The notes beneath the pieces were generated by a model. The model was not told the origin of the DNA. It worked only from the letters and a program-made list of their open reading frames with translations, and ran no database searches. A program made the position numbers and the translations under genes. DNA of 64,000 bases from Candidatus Rhodoferax randersensis. Lineage in GTDB: Bacteria; Pseudomonadota; Gammaproteobacteria; Burkholderiales; Burkholderiaceae_C. The stretch spans positions 124,001 to 188,000 of the forward strand of contig JADKEH010000044.1 of the NCBI GenBank assembly GCA_016718155.1, given 5' to 3'. The number at the start of each line of letters is the position of its first letter. The stretch's first letter is position 1. Positions 17,069 through 28,322 of this stretch are shown in pieces.

Positions 17069-18276
17069 GCAAGCCCGGCTTGAGCCGCCGCGCCGTCTTG
17101 CGCGCGGGCTGCCGCCATTGTGTCGGAGCAGCAGGTCTGTTTGGCGGATTGCTCACAGGTGCGCAGGGGCAAGAAGCTGGATCGGCCGTGGTTGTGCCGC
17201 CGCCGACGGCCTGGCCGACGCGCTTCACCCGCCCGGCCTTGGACACCGATGAAGGCGGTTTGTGGGCGATGATGGACCGTGAAGAGTCGCGTCTGCGGCG
17301 CAGTCCCTTTGCCGTACGTGACAAAGCCTTGAGTGAGTACCTTCAGAGCGTAGCCTGCCGTCTTGGTGGCGAGCACTGCCCGGACTTGCGCGTTCACGTG
17401 GTGCGCACACCCCACTTCAATGCAACCATGGCGCCGAACGGCATGATGCAGATCTGGACCGGTCTGTTGCTTCGCCTGGAAAACGAGTCACAACTGGCTT
17501 CGGTCTTGGGTCATGAAATGGGTCACTATTTCGAACGGCATTCGGTGGAGCGCTTGCGTGACGCCAAGAGCCGTATGGCATTTGCCCAATTCATTGGGAT
17601 ATTCGGTCTGGTTGGAGCCATTGGCCAGCTTGGGTTGCTGGCGGGTGCTTTTGCCTACTCACGCGATCACGAGGTTCGCGCCGACCGGTTGGGAATGCGA
17701 CTGGTGCAACGCGCCGGCTACGACGGCAGGCAGGCGGCGCAAGTGTGGAGCAATCTGCTTGGTGAACTCGAAGTGACTGGCGGCAAAGAGGTCAGTACAC
17801 GCAGCCCCATGATGGCGACACACCCACCCTTGGAGTCGCGACGCACTGACCTGATGGCGTTGGCCGGAGACGGTGCAGGGCAGCTCGGCGAAGAGGACTT
17901 CCGGCGCGCGATTGAACCGTTTCGCCTGGACTGGCTGCAAGACGAGGTCAAGCGTGGGCAGTACGAGGAGAGTCTGGTGCTGTTTGACCGCATGCTTGCG
18001 CGCCACGCCGCTGATCCACTGGTCTTGTTTGCCCGCGGAGAGGTGCGCCGGTTGCGCGCGACCCCAGAGGACCTAGCGAAGTCGCTGGCCGACTTGACCG
18101 AAGCGACTCAGCATCCGTCGGCGCCTGCCTTGGCGTACCGCTCGATTGGTTTGGCGCATCGGCAGCGGCAGGACCTTGCCGCCGCAGCGCAGGCGTTCGA
18201 GCAATACCTCTTAGTGGCCCCCGAGGCCGCCGATGCCACGCTGATCAGAAACTACATCTCGGAACTCAAGCTATGA
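17065..18276 (+). CDS. Peptidase M48 family metalloprotease with C-terminal helical repeats
   Basis: Zinc metalloprotease of 403 residues, exported. The N-terminus has a twin-arginine-like SRRAVLRAG signal followed by a hydrophobic stretch. The zinc site is HEMGH (residues 150-154) in VLGHEMGHYFERHSVER, with the third ligand expected in the downstream segment DHEVRADRLGMRL. The last ~120 residues look like TPR-type helices (YRSIGLAHRQRQDLAAAAQAFEQYL), as in BepA/YfgC-type envelope proteases. It overlaps both neighbours by 4 bases, so it lies in the middle of a three-gene operon. Confidence 0.88.
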   Translation: MSKPGLSRRAVLRAGCRHCVGAAGLFGGLLTGAQGQEAGSAVVVPPPTAWPTRFTRPALDTDEGGLWAMMDREESRLRRSPFAVRDKALSEYLQSVACRLGGEHCPDLRVHVVRTPHFNATMAPNGMMQIWTGLLLRLENESQLASVLGHEMGHYFERHSVERLRDAKSRMAFAQFIGIFGLVGAIGQLGLLAGAFAYSRDHEVRADRLGMRLVQRAGYDGRQAAQVWSNLLGELEVTGGKEVSTRSPMMATHPPLESRRTDLMALAGDGAGQLGEEDFRRAIEPFRLDWLQDEVKRGQYEESLVLFDRMLARHAADPLVLFARGEVRRLRATPEDLAKSLADLTEATQHPSAPALAYRSIGLAHRQRQDLAAAAQAFEQYLLVAPEAADATLIRNYISELKL

Positions 18277-18860
18277 AAAAACTGCTTCTCTGCCTATTGA
18301 TTTCGCTGCTGACGGCTTGCACGGCCATTGTCAAAGTGGAGGGCGATCAGGTGATCAATAACCGCCTGGCGGTGCGCTTGACCGACGCCTGGAACAAGGT
18401 CTCGATTCCCGGCGCGGCGCAGCCGTTTGATACCTGGACACAAGAGGGCTTGCCACTGGACCATCTGCGGTTCTGGGCGGCTCTGCCGGCGGGCCAGAGC
18501 CTGATCACGGCACCCCGCGCCAATTCCAACGACATGAAGCCTGCACGTGTGCCAACCTTTCAGGCGGGTATGCAGGTAGACCAACTGGTCAACCTGTTCG
18601 AAACGCTCTATTCCATGGATGGCTCCATCGTCACCATGACCCTGGTGGAGCCCGCCACTTTCGCCGGAGAGAAAGGCGCGCACTTCCAATTCACGATGAC
18701 CCGCAAGAGTGACGGCGTCGAGATGAGGGGTCTTGGTTGGGTGGCAGTGCGCAAGAACGAGTTGTTTGCGGCCTCGTTCGTAGCCCCCAAGAAGTCGTTC
18801 TATCCGAGGTTGGCGCCTAAGGCGGAAAGCGTTGTAAAGACAGCAGTCATCAAGGGCTGA
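18273..18860 (+). CDS. Putative lipoprotein
   Basis: A 195-residue protein beginning MKKLLLCLLISLLTACTAIV, a lipoprotein signal with lipobox LTAC (Cys 16). The mature sequence (RLTDAWNKVSIPGAAQPFDTWTQEGLPLDHLRFWAALPAG...) is not one I can place in a named family. It overlaps the M48 protease gene by 4 bases, suggesting it is a partner or substrate of that envelope module. Confidence 0.75.
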   Translation: MKKLLLCLLISLLTACTAIVKVEGDQVINNRLAVRLTDAWNKVSIPGAAQPFDTWTQEGLPLDHLRFWAALPAGQSLITAPRANSNDMKPARVPTFQAGMQVDQLVNLFETLYSMDGSIVTMTLVEPATFAGEKGAHFQFTMTRKSDGVEMRGLGWVAVRKNELFAASFVAPKKSFYPRLAPKAESVVKTAVIKG

Positions 18861-19101
18861 AGCTGCGTTTCGGAAAACGACCGCGTGCGTGAGTCGGATT
18901 CGCAAGGCTGAGTGTGGTCCAAAAGGCGGCGATACCCGCAAATTGCAGCCACGCAAGCTAGGGCCACCATTTGCAGTTTGCGCCTGACTTGCGGTGAGGC
19001 CATGGCGCGGACTGCTCGGTCTGATCAGCCAGAACACTTCGTTGCGTTACAGTCGTGGCGCCCGGCAAGCGCTCGGCGAAAGACAATCCCGCAGGACACC
19101 C

Positions 19102-19226
19102 ATGTTGCATCACCATCTCGACTACTGGCAGGGCGCGCGCTACCGCACCGGGCAAGCCAAAGGGCACTATGAGAGTTGGTTCCTGCGTGGCAACCTGAGG
19201 GTGGCGGGTAGCCTGCGGCTGGCGCA

Positions 19227-19242
<16 letters not shown>
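19102..19242 (+). pseudogene. Short 5' remnant resembling a carotenoid 1,2-hydratase-like protein
   Basis: ATG 19102 starts a 46-codon frame (MLHHHLDYWQGARYRTGQ, then GHYESWFLRGNLRVAG) whose GHYESWFLR segment resembles the N-terminus of CrtC/AttH-like proteins, where GHxESxFLRAN is common. It stops at 19242 inside the 3' end of the opposite-strand maeB, so only the beginning is left. The 241 bases before it (18861-19101) hold nothing I recognise. The family match is from memory of a short motif and could be chance. Confidence 0.3.
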
Positions 19243-21533
<2,291 letters not shown>

Positions 21534-21588
21534 GTTGGCTCCTGTTGGCGCGGTGGTTCCTGCTATTGTGATGCCACTTCCCGCGTGG

Positions 21589-22087
21589 TCAGCGCGTGGC
21601 GGCGTGTGCCATCACAAACTCCGCGATGGGGGCGATGTCCGACAGGCCCAACACGGGCACAGCGACCGAGGTGGCGGGAGCATCACTGGCCAGGGCGACG
21701 ATGCCGGGCCAGTCCGGCCACAGGGTTGGTTTGCCAACATCGCGGCGCCAGACTTCGAGCTTGGGGGAAGTCGCCGTCCTTGAAGCCCTCGATCAGCACC
21801 AGGTCGCAGTGCTGCATGCGGTCCAGCAGGTAGTCGAGCGGCGGCTCCTCGGCCCCGCGCAGTTCATGCATCAGCGCCCAGCGTTCATTGCCCAGCAGCA
21901 AGACTTCCTTGCAGCCTGCCTCGCGCAGCCGAAACGAGTCCTTGCCGGGGCGATCAATCTCAATAGCCTTGTGGCTGTGTTTGATCAGCGACACCACCAG
22001 CCCTCGCGCGGTCAACTCCGGGATGAGCCGTTCCAGCAGCGTGGTCTTGCCCATGCCGGAATGCCCGGCGATACCAAAAACCTTCAT
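21589..22087 (-). pseudogene. mobB: Molybdopterin-guanine dinucleotide biosynthesis protein MobB, frameshifted
   Basis: GTP-binding adapter that helps MobA make the guanine dinucleotide form of the molybdenum cofactor. The N-terminal part has the P-loop GHSGMGKTT (residues 8-16) and LIKHSHK, GKDSFRLREAG and LVLIEGFKDGDFP. After that the frame is wrong: a run of five G on the plus strand (21763-21767, read as C) has one base too many. With four, the protein continues KLEVWRRDVGKPTLWPDWPG to a TGA at 21589-21591, the normal MobB end, about 165 residues. Insertion in a homopolymer suggests a sequencing error. Confidence 0.82.
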
Positions 22088-22262
22088 TCTTCAACTCCAT
22101 ATCGGGGCTGCTCAACCCACCAGAACAGTGTTTGTGCCCCGTCAGGCTGCACCATATCACCCGTGGACGGGCGTGGCAGTCGCGTCGGTCAACATCATCA
22201 GGCGATCGGACGGTTCGGGCGTGAGGTCATAATCATTTCAAGAGTAGTTGTAGAATCAAAAT

Positions 22263-22604
22263 ATGGAAAAAACGCAAGCGACGCTGGTCTTCGAGTCCCT
22301 CTCATCGGGCGTCCGGCTGGATGTCTACCGGCTGCTGGTCAAGCAAGGGCCAGAGGGCATGGTGGCGGGCGACATCGCCGCGGCCCTGGCGCTGCCGCCC
22401 ACCAATCTGTCCTTTCACCTCAAGGCGCTGACCAGCACCGGCTTGCTGTCGGTGGTGCAGGAAGGCCGCTACCAGCGCTACCGCGCCAACCTGGCCCTGG
22501 TGCGCGCGCTGATTGACTACCTGACCGACGAATGTTGTTCGGGGCATCCGGAGCAATGCGCCGAGATTTGCCTGCCCGTGAAGCCGAAAGGAGTTTCGAA
22601 GTGA
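22263..22604 (+). CDS. arsR: ArsR-family arsenical resistance repressor
   Basis: A 113-residue winged-helix metalloregulator that should repress the ars operon until arsenite binds. The helix-turn-helix lies around LPPTNLSFHLKALTSTGLLSVVQEGRYQRYRA (residues 41-72, quoted in parts). The usual ELCVCDL cysteine pair of E. coli-type ArsR is absent; instead cysteines cluster near the C-terminus (ECCSGHPEQCAEIC, about 91-105), as in other ArsR subgroups where arsenite is bound there. It overlaps arsD by 4 bases. The AT-rich stretch 22230-22262, with TAGAAT at 22251, probably holds promoter and operator. Confidence 0.9.
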   Translation: MEKTQATLVFESLSSGVRLDVYRLLVKQGPEGMVAGDIAAALALPPTNLSFHLKALTSTGLLSVVQEGRYQRYRANLALVRALIDYLTDECCSGHPEQCAEICLPVKPKGVSK

Positions 22605-22972
22605 CCAAGATTCAGGTGTTTGACCCGGCCCTGTGTTGCAGCAGCGGCGTTTGTGGCGTGGACGTGGACCAGCAATTGGTCGACTTCTCGGCGGCGGTGG
22701 AGTGGGCCCGTCAGCAGGGCGCGCAGATCGAGCGTTTCAATCTGGCGCAGCAGCCCATGGCCTTCGCGCAAAACGCGGTGATCAAGGGGCAACTGGAGCG
22801 CTGGGGTGAGGGTGCCTTGCCGGTGACACTGGTGGCGGGTGCACTGGTGCTGGCCGGCAGCTACGCCAGCCGCGAGGACTTGGCGCGTTGGGCCGGCCTT
22901 GCCGCGGCGGCAACCGGGCCTGCGCCGACCCCTGCCACCAGCGCCTGCGCGTGCACCGGCGGCTGCGCCTGA
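22601..22972 (+). CDS. arsD: Arsenite metallochaperone ArsD
   Basis: Delivers arsenite to the ArsA ATPase. The 123-residue product has the CC pair at residues 12-13 and C18 (DPALCCSSGVCG) needed for arsenite transfer, then the thioredoxin-like segment VDQQLVDFSAAVEWARQQG. The C-terminus carries more cysteines (ACACTGGCA). The GTG start at 22601 overlaps the arsR stop (GTGA) and follows the GGAG of AAGGAGTTTCGAA. It is followed by arsA after 15 bases. Confidence 0.92.
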   Translation: MTKIQVFDPALCCSSGVCGVDVDQQLVDFSAAVEWARQQGAQIERFNLAQQPMAFAQNAVIKGQLERWGEGALPVTLVAGALVLAGSYASREDLARWAGLAAAATGPAPTPATSACACTGGCA

Positions 22973-22987
22973 GCCAGCCACCACCCC

Positions 22988-24916
22988 ATGCCCCGACCCA
23001 TGCACTTTCTTGACCACCCGCCACGGTTTCTGTTTTTCACCGGCAAGGGTGGTGTTGGCAAAACCTCGATTGCCTGCGCCAGCGCCCTGCAACTGGCCGC
23101 CGAGGGCCGCCGTGTGTTGCTGGTCAGCACCGACCCGGCGTCCAACGTCGGGCAAGTCTTTGGCATGGAGATTGGCAACCACATCACCGCCGTGCCCGAG
23201 GTCGCCAACTTGAGCGCGCTGGAGATCGACCCGCAGGCCGCCGCGCAGGCCTACCGCGACCGCATCGTGACTCCGGTGCGCGGTGTGCTGCCCGAGGGCG
23301 TGGTCAAAGGCATCGAGGAGCAACTCTCGGGCGCCTGCACCACCGAGATTGCCGCCTTTGACGAGTTCACCGCGCTGCTGACCGATGCAGCGCTGACGGC
23401 CGACTTTGAGCACATCATCTTCGACACCGCGCCCACCGGCCACACCATCCGGCTGCTGCAGTTGCCCGGCGCCTGGAGCGGCTTCCTCGAAGACGGCAAG
23501 GGCGACGCCTCGTGCCTGGGGCCGCTGGCCGGGCTGGAGAAGCAGCGTGCCCAGTACCAGGCCGCCGTCGATGCCTTGGCCAATCCGGCGACCACCCGCC
23601 TGGTGCTGGTGGCCCGGGCGCAAGCGTCCACGCTGCGCGAAGCCGAGCGTACCCACAACGAGCTGGCCGCGATCGGCTTGTCGCAGCAGTATCTGGTGAT
23701 CAACGGGGTGTTTCCGATCGAGCAGGCGGTGCAAGACCCGCTGGCGGCGGCCATTTGCCGGCGCGAACAGGCGGCACTGGCTGCCTTGCCCGCCGCGCTG
23801 TTGGCGCTGCCCACCGATCAACTCGCGCTCAAACCGTTTGACCTGGTCGGGCTGGACGCCTTGCGCCAACTGTTGACAAGCGCACAGCCAGTCACAAGCG
23901 ATGTGCGTCATCGCGAGGCCGCAGGCCGTGGCGATCCAGAGTGGCGTGTCAACAAGATGGATGGCCGCGCGGTATTCGTCATTGCGAGGAGCGCCAGCGA
24001 CGCGGCAATCGCAATAACAAAAACGGAAGCACCCAGTTCCCTTGCCGCCCCCAGCTTGTCGCAACTGGTGGACGAGATCGCCGCCGACGGGCATGGCCTG
24101 GTGATGCTGATGGGCAAGGGCGGTGTCGGCAAGACCACGCTGGCGGCAGCAGTGGCGGTCGAGCTTGCGCATCGCGGCCTGGCTGTGCACCTGAGTACCT
24201 CCGACCCCGCCGCGCACTTAGCCGAGACTTTGAGCGGCACTCTGGAACACCTGAGCGTGAGCCGCATCGACCCGCATACGGTGACCGAGCAATACCGCGC
24301 CCAGGTATTGGCGGCCAAGGGCGCCAAGCTCGATGCCGCCGGTCGCGCCTTGCTGGAAGAAGACTTGCGCTCGCCCTGCACCGAAGAGATTGCGGTGTTT
24401 CAGGCCTTCTCGCGCATCATCCGCGAGGCCGGGACCAAGTTTGTGGTGATGGACACTGCGCCCACCGGCCACACCCTGCTGCTGCTGGACGCCACCGGCG
24501 CCTACCACCGCGACATCGTGCGCCAGATGGCCGACTCGCACGCGCACTTCGTCACGCCGATGATGCGGCTGCAAGACCCCAAACAGACCAAGGTGCTGAT
24601 CGTGACGCTGGCCGAAACCACGCCAGTGCTGGAGGCCGCCAACCTGCAGGCCGATCTGCAGCGCGCCGGCATCACGCCCTGGGCCTGGGTCATCAACAAC
24701 AGCGTGGCGGCCAGTGCGATGTTGACGCCGCTCACCTCACCACTGTTGCAACAACGCGCCCGCAATGAGCGGGTCGAGATTGCCGCAGTGGCCCAGCGGC
24801 ACGCCAGCCGCTACGCGCTGGTGCCCTTGCTGAAGGACGAGCCGATCGGGGTGGCGCGCCTGATGCAACTTATGCGCGACGCGGCCGCGCCGGCCGAACT
24901 TTCAAGCGAGAACTGA
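22988..24916 (+). CDS. arsA: Arsenite efflux ATPase ArsA, with repeat-derived linker
   Basis: Cytoplasmic ATPase that energises arsenite export through the membrane pump. The 642-residue protein is a tandem duplication: A1 with P-loop GKGGVGKTS (residues 19-27) and DTAPTGH (146-152), A2 with GKGGVGKTT and a second DTAPTGH. The arsenite-binding cysteines are present (C117 in GACTTE, C176 in DASCLG, and the A2 cysteine in SPCTEE). The linker at about residues 306-345 is odd: VRHREAAGRGDPEW ... VFVIARSASDAAIAITKTE is encoded by a copy of the dispersed CGTCATTGCGAG repeat, in frame. No frame is broken, so the protein may still work. Confidence 0.93.
   Translation: MPRPMHFLDHPPRFLFFTGKGGVGKTSIACASALQLAAEGRRVLLVSTDPASNVGQVFGMEIGNHITAVPEVANLSALEIDPQAAAQAYRDRIVTPVRGVLPEGVVKGIEEQLSGACTTEIAAFDEFTALLTDAALTADFEHIIFDTAPTGHTIRLLQLPGAWSGFLEDGKGDASCLGPLAGLEKQRAQYQAAVDALANPATTRLVLVARAQASTLREAERTHNELAAIGLSQQYLVINGVFPIEQAVQDPLAAAICRREQAALAALPAALLALPTDQLALKPFDLVGLDALRQLLTSAQPVTSDVRHREAAGRGDPEWRVNKMDGRAVFVIARSASDAAIAITKTEAPSSLAAPSLSQLVDEIAADGHGLVMLMGKGGVGKTTLAAAVAVELAHRGLAVHLSTSDPAAHLAETLSGTLEHLSVSRIDPHTVTEQYRAQVLAAKGAKLDAAGRALLEEDLRSPCTEEIAVFQAFSRIIREAGTKFVVMDTAPTGHTLLLLDATGAYHRDIVRQMADSHAHFVTPMMRLQDPKQTKVLIVTLAETTPVLEAANLQADLQRAGITPWAWVINNSVAASAMLTPLTSPLLQQRARNERVEIAAVAQRHASRYALVPLLKDEPIGVARLMQLMRDAAAPAELSSEN
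23906..24018. repeat. In-frame copy of the CGTCATTGCGAG repeat inside arsA
   Basis: Two units are visible: CGTCATCGCGAGGCC...GGCGATCCA (from 23906) and CGTCATTGCGAGGAGC...GCGGCAATCGCAATAAC (from 23978). Both are of the same family as the intergenic copies at 25496, 27980, 32433, 39646 and 42716. Here the unit is a translated, uninterrupted part of the ArsA linker. Confidence 0.75.
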
Positions 24917-24917
24917 C

Positions 24918-25418
24918 ATGACCGCCCACGCCATTCAGGTGCTCTTTTTGTGCACCCACAACTCAGCCCGCAGCATCCTGGCCGAGGCCATCCTCAACCA
25001 CATCGGTCAGGGTCGCTTCCAGGCCTACTCGGCCGGCAGCAGCCCACGCGAGCACCAGCAACCCAATCCCCTGGGGCTGCAGGTTTTGCAGGCGGCCGGC
25101 ATGTCCACCGCGGGCTTGCGCAGCAAGAGCTGGGACGAGTTCGCCCAACCTGACGCGCCACCCATGGACTTGGTGATAACGGTGTGTGACAACGCGGCCG
25201 GTGAGGTGTGCCCCTACTGGCCCGGCCAGCCTGCCACGGCGCACTGGGGCTATCCCGATCCGTCCGCCGGCGACGGCTCCGACGCCCAGAAACTCGAAGC
25301 CTTTGGGCTGACCCTGCACGCACTGCGCCGGCGGCTCGAACTGCTGGTCAACTTGCCGTCCGAGAAGCTGGAGAAGACCCTGCTACAGCACACGGCGCGT
25401 GATTTGAGCCAGGCCTAA
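24918..25418 (+). CDS. arsC: Arsenate reductase, low-molecular-weight phosphatase type (ArsC)
   Basis: Reduces arsenate to arsenite in the cytoplasm so that it can be exported. The 166-residue protein has the CX5R phosphatase loop CTHNSAR at residues 12-18, and the family segments RFQAYSAGSSPREH, KSWDEF and VITVCDNAAGEVCPYWPG with further cysteines. Reductant (thioredoxin or glutaredoxin) cannot be told from sequence. The start lies two bases after arsA. The next gene, acr3, is separated by 348 bases of repeat sequence. Confidence 0.92.
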   Translation: MTAHAIQVLFLCTHNSARSILAEAILNHIGQGRFQAYSAGSSPREHQQPNPLGLQVLQAAGMSTAGLRSKSWDEFAQPDAPPMDLVITVCDNAAGEVCPYWPGQPATAHWGYPDPSAGDGSDAQKLEAFGLTLHALRRRLELLVNLPSEKLEKTLLQHTARDLSQA

Positions 25419-25495
25419 GGCGTGCCGACCGTGCGGCGACAAAGCCACCTTGACAATGTCAACCCACTTGCCTCGTCATCGTCAACCGACTCACC

Positions 25496-25711
25496 CGTCA
25501 TCGCGAGCGAAGCGCGGCGATCCACCGTTGCGGCCACGCCATGATGGATTGCCGCGCTGCGCTTTCCATGAACCGGTCGTCATTGCGAACGAAGTGCGGC
25601 AATCCATGGCCCCAAAATACATGGATCGCCACGGCCTGCGGCCTCGCGATGACGAGGCAGGTTCAAGGTCCGTGTGCGGTTCAGACCCGGAACTGGAGGC
25701 TCGCGATGACA
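25496..25711. repeat. Cluster of CGTCATTGCGAG-type repeats between arsC and acr3
   Basis: The 348-base gap 25419-25766 contains no gene. It holds several inverted units: CGTCATCGCGAGCGAAGCG, GTCATTGCGAACGAAGTGC, GGCCTCGCGATGACGAGG and GGCTCGCGATGACAG. A second module, GGTTCAAGGTCCGTGTGCGG, recurs in inverted and direct copies at 27980-28249. The element separates two genes that normally share one operon. Confidence 0.75.
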
Positions 25712-25766
25712 GCCTTTTGCGCCAGCGCCACTTCTCTGTCGTCGCGAACCCCTTCACCCAAAAATC

Positions 25767-26795
25767 ATGAACATCTTTGAACGTTTCCTGTCCGTGTGGG
25801 TGGGCTTGTGCATCGTGGTGGGCATCGTGCTCGGACAATGGATGCCGGAAGTGTTTCAGGCGGTGGGCCGGATGGAGGTGGCGCAGGTCAATCTGCCCGT
25901 GGGCCTGCTGATCTGGGTGATGATCATCCCGATGCTGGTCAAGGTTGACTTCGGTGCCCTGGGCCAGGTGCGCCAGCACGTCAAGGGCATCGGGGTCACG
26001 CTGGTGGTCAACTGGTTGGTCAAACCCTTTACCATGGCGTTCCTGGGCTGGTTGTTCATTCGCCATTTGTTCGCGCCGCTGCTGCCGGCAGACCAGTTGG
26101 ACAGCTACATCGCCGGCCTGATCCTGCTGGCCGCCGCACCCTGCACGGCGATGGTGTTTGTGTGGAGCCGCCTTACCGGCGGCGACCCGCTGTTTACCCT
26201 GTCACAGGTGGCGCTGAACGACAGCATCATGGTGGTCGCGTTTGCGCCGCTGGTGGCCTTCTTGCTGGGCATTTCGGCCATCACAGTGCCCTGGGCCACG
26301 CTGCTGATTTCGGTCGGCTTGTACATCGTGATTCCGGTGATCCTGGCCCAGCTCTGGCGCACCATGCTGCTGGCCAAGGGTCAGGGTGCTTTCGACGCGG
26401 CCATGGCCAAAATTGGCCCCTGGTCCATCACGGCGCTGCTGGCCACGCTGGTGTTGCTGTTTGCCTTTCAGGGCGAGGCGATCCTGCGCCAGCCGCTGGT
26501 GATTGCCCTGCTGGCGGTGCCGATTCTGATTCAGGTCTTCTTCAACTCGGCGTTGGCCTATTGGCTTAACCGCGCCGTGGGTGAACAGCACAACATCGCC
26601 TGCCCCTCGGCACTGATTGGCGCCTCCAATTTCTTCGAGTTGGCGGTGGCGGCGGCCATCAGCCTGTTTGGCTTCAACTCGGGCGCGGCGCTGGCCACGG
26701 TGGTGGGGGTGCTGATCGAAGTGCCTGCGATGTTGCTGGTGGTGCACATCGTGAACCGTTCCAAGGGCTGGTACCAGCGTGGGCTGTCCGCTTGA
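25767..26795 (+). CDS. acr3: Arsenite efflux permease Acr3
   Basis: Inner-membrane arsenite exporter of 342 residues, with about ten hydrophobic segments. The conserved cysteine lies in LAAAPCTAMVFVWS near residue 126 and the typical NDSIMV and GEQHNIACPSALIGASNFFELAVA motifs are present, identifying ACR3 rather than ArsB. Together with ArsA this would form an ATP-driven pump; Acr3 can also use the proton gradient. Its own promoter may lie in or near the repeat cluster upstream, because the distance from arsC is large for an operon gene. Confidence 0.94.
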   Translation: MNIFERFLSVWVGLCIVVGIVLGQWMPEVFQAVGRMEVAQVNLPVGLLIWVMIIPMLVKVDFGALGQVRQHVKGIGVTLVVNWLVKPFTMAFLGWLFIRHLFAPLLPADQLDSYIAGLILLAAAPCTAMVFVWSRLTGGDPLFTLSQVALNDSIMVVAFAPLVAFLLGISAITVPWATLLISVGLYIVIPVILAQLWRTMLLAKGQGAFDAAMAKIGPWSITALLATLVLLFAFQGEAILRQPLVIALLAVPILIQVFFNSALAYWLNRAVGEQHNIACPSALIGASNFFELAVAAAISLFGFNSGAALATVVGVLIEVPAMLLVVHIVNRSKGWYQRGLSA

Positions 26796-26877
26796 AGACA
26801 AACCAGATGATGCCGACCGGGCGCGCGGCGGTGCGCTGATCTACACTGGTGGCAACACCAGCCCCCTGTGCCGACCT

Positions 26878-27789
26878 ATGCCCGCAAACGTCACTGTTGT
26901 CTTCGCCGATCTGACCGGCAGCACTGCGATGTTCGAGACGCAGGGCAACGCCCGGGCCACCCAGACCATCACCGGTCTCACGCAATGGATGGGCGAAGTC
27001 TTTGCCGAACACCAGGGTCGCGTCGTCAAGTTCCTGGGCGATAGCGTGCTGGCGGTGTTCGCCGATAGTCTGCACGCGCTGGAGGCGGTGACGGATCTGC
27101 AGTGCACCTACCATCTTCGCAGCGCAGGCGAGCGCGACAAGCCCAGCATGCTGCTGCGGATTGGCGTTGCCACCGGGGAAGTGCTGGAGGTCGACGGCAA
27201 CTGCTACGGCGATGCCGTTTACCTGGCCGCCCGCCTGAGCGAGCTGTCCGGTGCCGAACAGATCTGGGCCAGCGCAGCGACGGTCGACGCCCTGCCCGGC
27301 GGCACTGGCCCGCACCGGCGCAGCCTGGGGCCGGTCACCATTCGCGGCAAGACCGAACCGCAAGTCATCTACCAGATCGAATGGCAGGAGGAGTCGCCCT
27401 CCGAGTTCCTGACCATCCCGGGCAGCCCGCAGGACTTGGCGCCCCAGGGCGGTGCGCGGCAGGGCTCAATCACCCTGTCATGGCTGGATGTGCAGGCCAG
27501 CTTTGTCGCCAGCCCACAGCCGATCTACCTGGGCCGCGGCGACGACGCCGCGTTCGCGGTCAACGATCCGCGCGTTTCGCGCCTGCATGCCAAGATCAAC
27601 TGGGTCAATGGCAAATTTGTTCTGACCGACCTCAGCAGCTACGGAACCTGGCTGCGTTTTGCCGGCAGCGAGTCCGAGCTAGCCTTGCGCCGCAGCGCCT
27701 GCGCACTGCACAGTAACGGCGAGATCGCCATGGGCGCGCCGTTCAGTGATTTCACCGTGCCGACGGTCAATTTCAAGTTGTCGGGCTAG
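26878..27789 (+). CDS. Class III nucleotide cyclase with C-terminal FHA domain
   Basis: Soluble protein of 303 residues. Residues 1-170 are a class III adenylate/guanylate cyclase homology domain: the first metal-binding aspartate in VVFADLTGST (D10), the second in KFLGDSVLAVF (near 56), then RIGVATGEV and GDAVYLAARLSELS. Residues about 205-300 are a forkhead-associated domain with IYLGRGDDA, RVSRLHAKINWVNGKFVLTDLSSYGT, which binds phosphothreonine. So it may couple cyclic nucleotide formation to a Ser/Thr kinase signal. The ATG at 26878 is chosen over upstream starts because the catalytic domain begins at once. Confidence 0.88.
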   Translation: MPANVTVVFADLTGSTAMFETQGNARATQTITGLTQWMGEVFAEHQGRVVKFLGDSVLAVFADSLHALEAVTDLQCTYHLRSAGERDKPSMLLRIGVATGEVLEVDGNCYGDAVYLAARLSELSGAEQIWASAATVDALPGGTGPHRRSLGPVTIRGKTEPQVIYQIEWQEESPSEFLTIPGSPQDLAPQGGARQGSITLSWLDVQASFVASPQPIYLGRGDDAAFAVNDPRVSRLHAKINWVNGKFVLTDLSSYGTWLRFAGSESELALRRSACALHSNGEIAMGAPFSDFTVPTVNFKLSG

Positions 27790-27979
27790 GCCGACGCAGG
27801 CATCAAAACCCGCAAATTGAAATAAATATCTTCAACTTGCAGGAATCGTCGAGCGTGACTTGCGACCGCTCGCCCAGTCCATGACCTGCAGCGGTTTGGC
27901 AGCGTTGTACGTCTACGCGCAGGGTCAACAGCGCAGCGACTGGCCAATTAGCTTCTCCCAAATGCATGAAAGCAGAACT

Positions 27980-28249
27980 CGTCATTGCGAGCCTCCAGTT
28001 CCAGGTCTGAACCGCACACGGACCTTGAACCAGTGTCGTCATCGCGAGGCCGCAGGCCGTGGCGATCCACGTATTTTGGAGCCATAGATTGCTTCACTGC
28101 GCTTTCTATCAACCGGTCGTCATTGCGAACGAAGTGAAGCAATCCAGGACTCCTGAACCCATGGACTGCCGCGCTGCGCTCGCAGTGACGCCATCAGGTT
28201 CAAGGTCCGTGTGCGGTATCGGCCCGGATTCGGGAGGCTCGCAATGACA
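27980..28249. repeat. Cluster of CGTCATTGCGAG-type repeats
   Basis: The 533-base gap 27790-28322 has no gene. From 27980 it carries inverted and direct units (CGTCATTGCGAGCC, CGTCATCGCGAGGCCGCAGG, CGTCATTGCGAACGAAGTG, GGCTCGCAATGACA) and both orientations of the GGTTCAAGGTCCGTGTGCGG module. I see nothing recognisable in 27790-27979 beyond an AT-rich start. Confidence 0.75.
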
Positions 28250-28322
28250 ACCCGTTGTCGTGAAGTCTGGAAGTCTCCCAAAGCATCGCTGGCTGGGCTT
28301 GCGAGCCAAATAGCAGGCCCAT

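Noticed and set aside
25450..25770. Open frame through the repeat cluster between arsC and acr3
   Set aside because: Encodes only repeat-derived residues (VIANEVRQSM-type); no start signal or conserved domain.
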